Assembly (NCBI RefSeq): GCF_000003815.2
Contig: NC_049988.1
Span: 4,161,738 to 4,225,737, forward strand
Direction: 5' to 3'
From: Branchiostoma floridae
Taxonomy: Eukaryota; Chordata; Leptocardii; Amphioxiformes; Branchiostomatidae
DNA length: 64,000 nucleotides
Shown here: positions 62,644-64,000 of the stretch, one piece after another
How positions within the stretch are numbered: position 1 is the first letter of the stretch
Layout of the letters: each line of letters starts with the position of its first letter
The notes under the pieces: model-generated
Database searches by the model: none
What the model was told of the DNA's origin: nothing
Seen by the model: only the letters and a program-made list of their open reading frames with translations
Program-made: the position numbers and the translations under genes

Positions 62644-62779
62644 CTGGAAATAGAAGGATTTTCAATATTATACACTAGAATTGATTTACAGTAACTACAA
62701 ATGTACTTGTATATATCAGTAGATGTTAGTTCTGACTGTGATATAACGTTAGTCTCCAATACAGACAATTTTGACAGTC

Positions 62780-62860
62780 TTTTCTTGTAGCAGTGAAGGG
62801 TTGGGTGGTGTACACTGACACACTGGAGAACATGTGGTTCCCTTGAAATGGAAGAATTTT
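62780..62860 (-). repeat. Partial copy of the 5' end of exon E1
   Basis: GAAGGGTTGGGTGGT, GACACACTGGAGAACATG and GGTTCCCTTGAAATGGAAG parallel the acceptor side of E1 (62571-62660) with the middle missing. A partial exon duplication in the upstream intron. Confidence 0.55.
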
Positions 62861-63225
62861 TATTGTTATGTTCACTTGGTACCATGGAATCAACTTATAT
62901 AGTGACACAGAATTTTAACTCTGAATGTGATCTAGTTTCTAATAGTAACTCTGTAACTGTCCAAATATTCAAAAGGTCTGACTTTAAAGTGGTGGTGGAG
63001 AGTTGTGTAGCCACTAGAGATGCAACTTCATCGACTGCACTTCTTTAATCCTTTTTGTGACTGATTAGTTGATTCTACCATCAATTTCACAATATTATTG
63101 TTAACACATGTTGTTCCTTGAAGTTCTTCTTTGCTTTGCATCAGCAAGGCCTTTGACATGCCTGTGACAATTCTACTTGAACTTGAGGATAGTAAGATGT
63201 AAGATAGTATGATTAATAGTAAGAT

Positions 63226-63972
63226 GTCACTTCCGGAGTCCCACAGGGCTCCATCCTAGGCCCACTGTTGTTCGTACTTTACATAAATGATCTACCTGAC
63301 TCGGCTAGAAACTCTATGTCTGACTCAGCACTTTTTGCAGATGATAGCAAATGTTTCAGAGATATCCATAGCACAAATGACTGTTCAAAACTACAACAGG
63401 ATATCTGTTCACTACATGACTGGAGCATAAAGTGGAAGTTGACTTTCAACCTATCCAAATGCATAGTGTTAAGGTTTACACGATCTAAGTACCCCATCAG
63501 ATTTGATTATCACATGTCAAGTTCAAACCTGACTGTAGTGGACAGCATGTCTGACCTTGGCATCACAGTAAAATCCAACCTTACATGGAATAGCCATATC
63601 ATAAGAACAGTGGCCAAAGCAAATCAAATGCTTGGGTTTATCAAGCGTTCCGTAAGTTACAAGTCCAACACTGATATACGTAAGACATTGTATTTGTCTC
63701 TTGTTAGAAGTGTTTTGGAATACTGTTCATCAGTATGGAGCCCAACATCACGTAATCTCACAGCCCTGATCGAGGGTGTACAGCGAAGGGCAACAAAATA
63801 CATCCTCAGGCCCTCCGCTGAACACCTGGACTACAAGTCTAGACTATCTAGACTAGGCTTGTTACCATTGTCTTACCAAAGAGAGATGTCTGATGTTGTG
63901 GTATCCGTTAAGTCCCTTGCAAAGGTATATGATTCAGATCTAGCGAGGTTAGCTGCATTCCCTACATGTTAG
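63226..63972 (+). mobile_element. 5'-truncated LINE reverse-transcriptase fragment
   Basis: Open for about 249 residues up to TAG at 63970. GVPQGSILGPLLFVLYINDL and ALFADDSKCF are RT motifs, the latter with the FADD active-site Asp pair. HDWSIKWKLTFNLSKC, LGITVKSNLTWNSHI and VRSVLEYCSSVWSP follow, as in CR1/jockey-group elements. An in-frame stop at 63220 and loss of all upstream RT motifs show 5' truncation. It opposes the host gene. Confidence 0.85.
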
Positions 63973-64000
63973 TCCCTCAGAGAGTAAGATCTTCTTCATT

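Overview
This window looks like draft genomic sequence from an invertebrate deuterostome, most likely an amphioxus (Branchiostoma). The grounds are small exons with many phase-1 introns, a lineage-type mixture of discoidin, TIL, VWC and mucin modules, and dense LINE tails and MITEs. The species call is inference from remembered repeat types, not from a search. Four runs of N (20044-20143, 21952-22434, 24472-24571, 43211-43921) mark it as draft assembly.

Almost the whole window is one gene on the minus strand. I traced 81 exons from 62347-62643 (most 5') to 94-235 (most 3'). Every exon has an AG acceptor and a GT donor, and reading phases match across every junction except where an N gap hides an exon and at one apparent single-base deletion near 25870. 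The gene is open at both ends. It encodes about 6,900 visible residues of a secreted, mucin-like, multi-domain glycoprotein related in architecture to SCO-spondin, hemocytin and gel-forming mucins.

Order in the protein (high to low coordinate): TIL-VWC and LDLa-VWC modules with a 10-residue Pro/Glu/His/Thr repeat (62.6-54 kb); TIL-VWC, then one F5/8C domain (54-49 kb); one mucin WxxW domain and Thr-rich linkers (48-44 kb); a second F5/8C domain partly lost in an N gap (43-42 kb); a run of TIL, VWC and LDLa modules (41-31 kb); three WxxW domains separated by long Thr tracts (31-25 kb); five ten-cysteine modules alternating with Thr/Ser tracts, including a >3.6 kb exon of 39-bp repeats (28-14 kb); and finally seven tandem F5/8C (discoidin) domains joined by short Thr/Pro linkers (12.5-0.1 kb). 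Six of the seven are near-identical, including in their introns.

The introns hold mobile DNA: two 5'-truncated LINE fragments with long open frames (52069-52754 minus, 63226-63972 plus), a decayed reverse-transcriptase relic, several LINE 3' tails, at least six MITE-like inverted-repeat elements (two with clear 8-bp target duplications), foldback elements in the F5/8C introns, and several dispersed families. Three introns also contain partial copies of neighbouring exons. No tRNA, rRNA, CRISPR array or second host gene was recognised.
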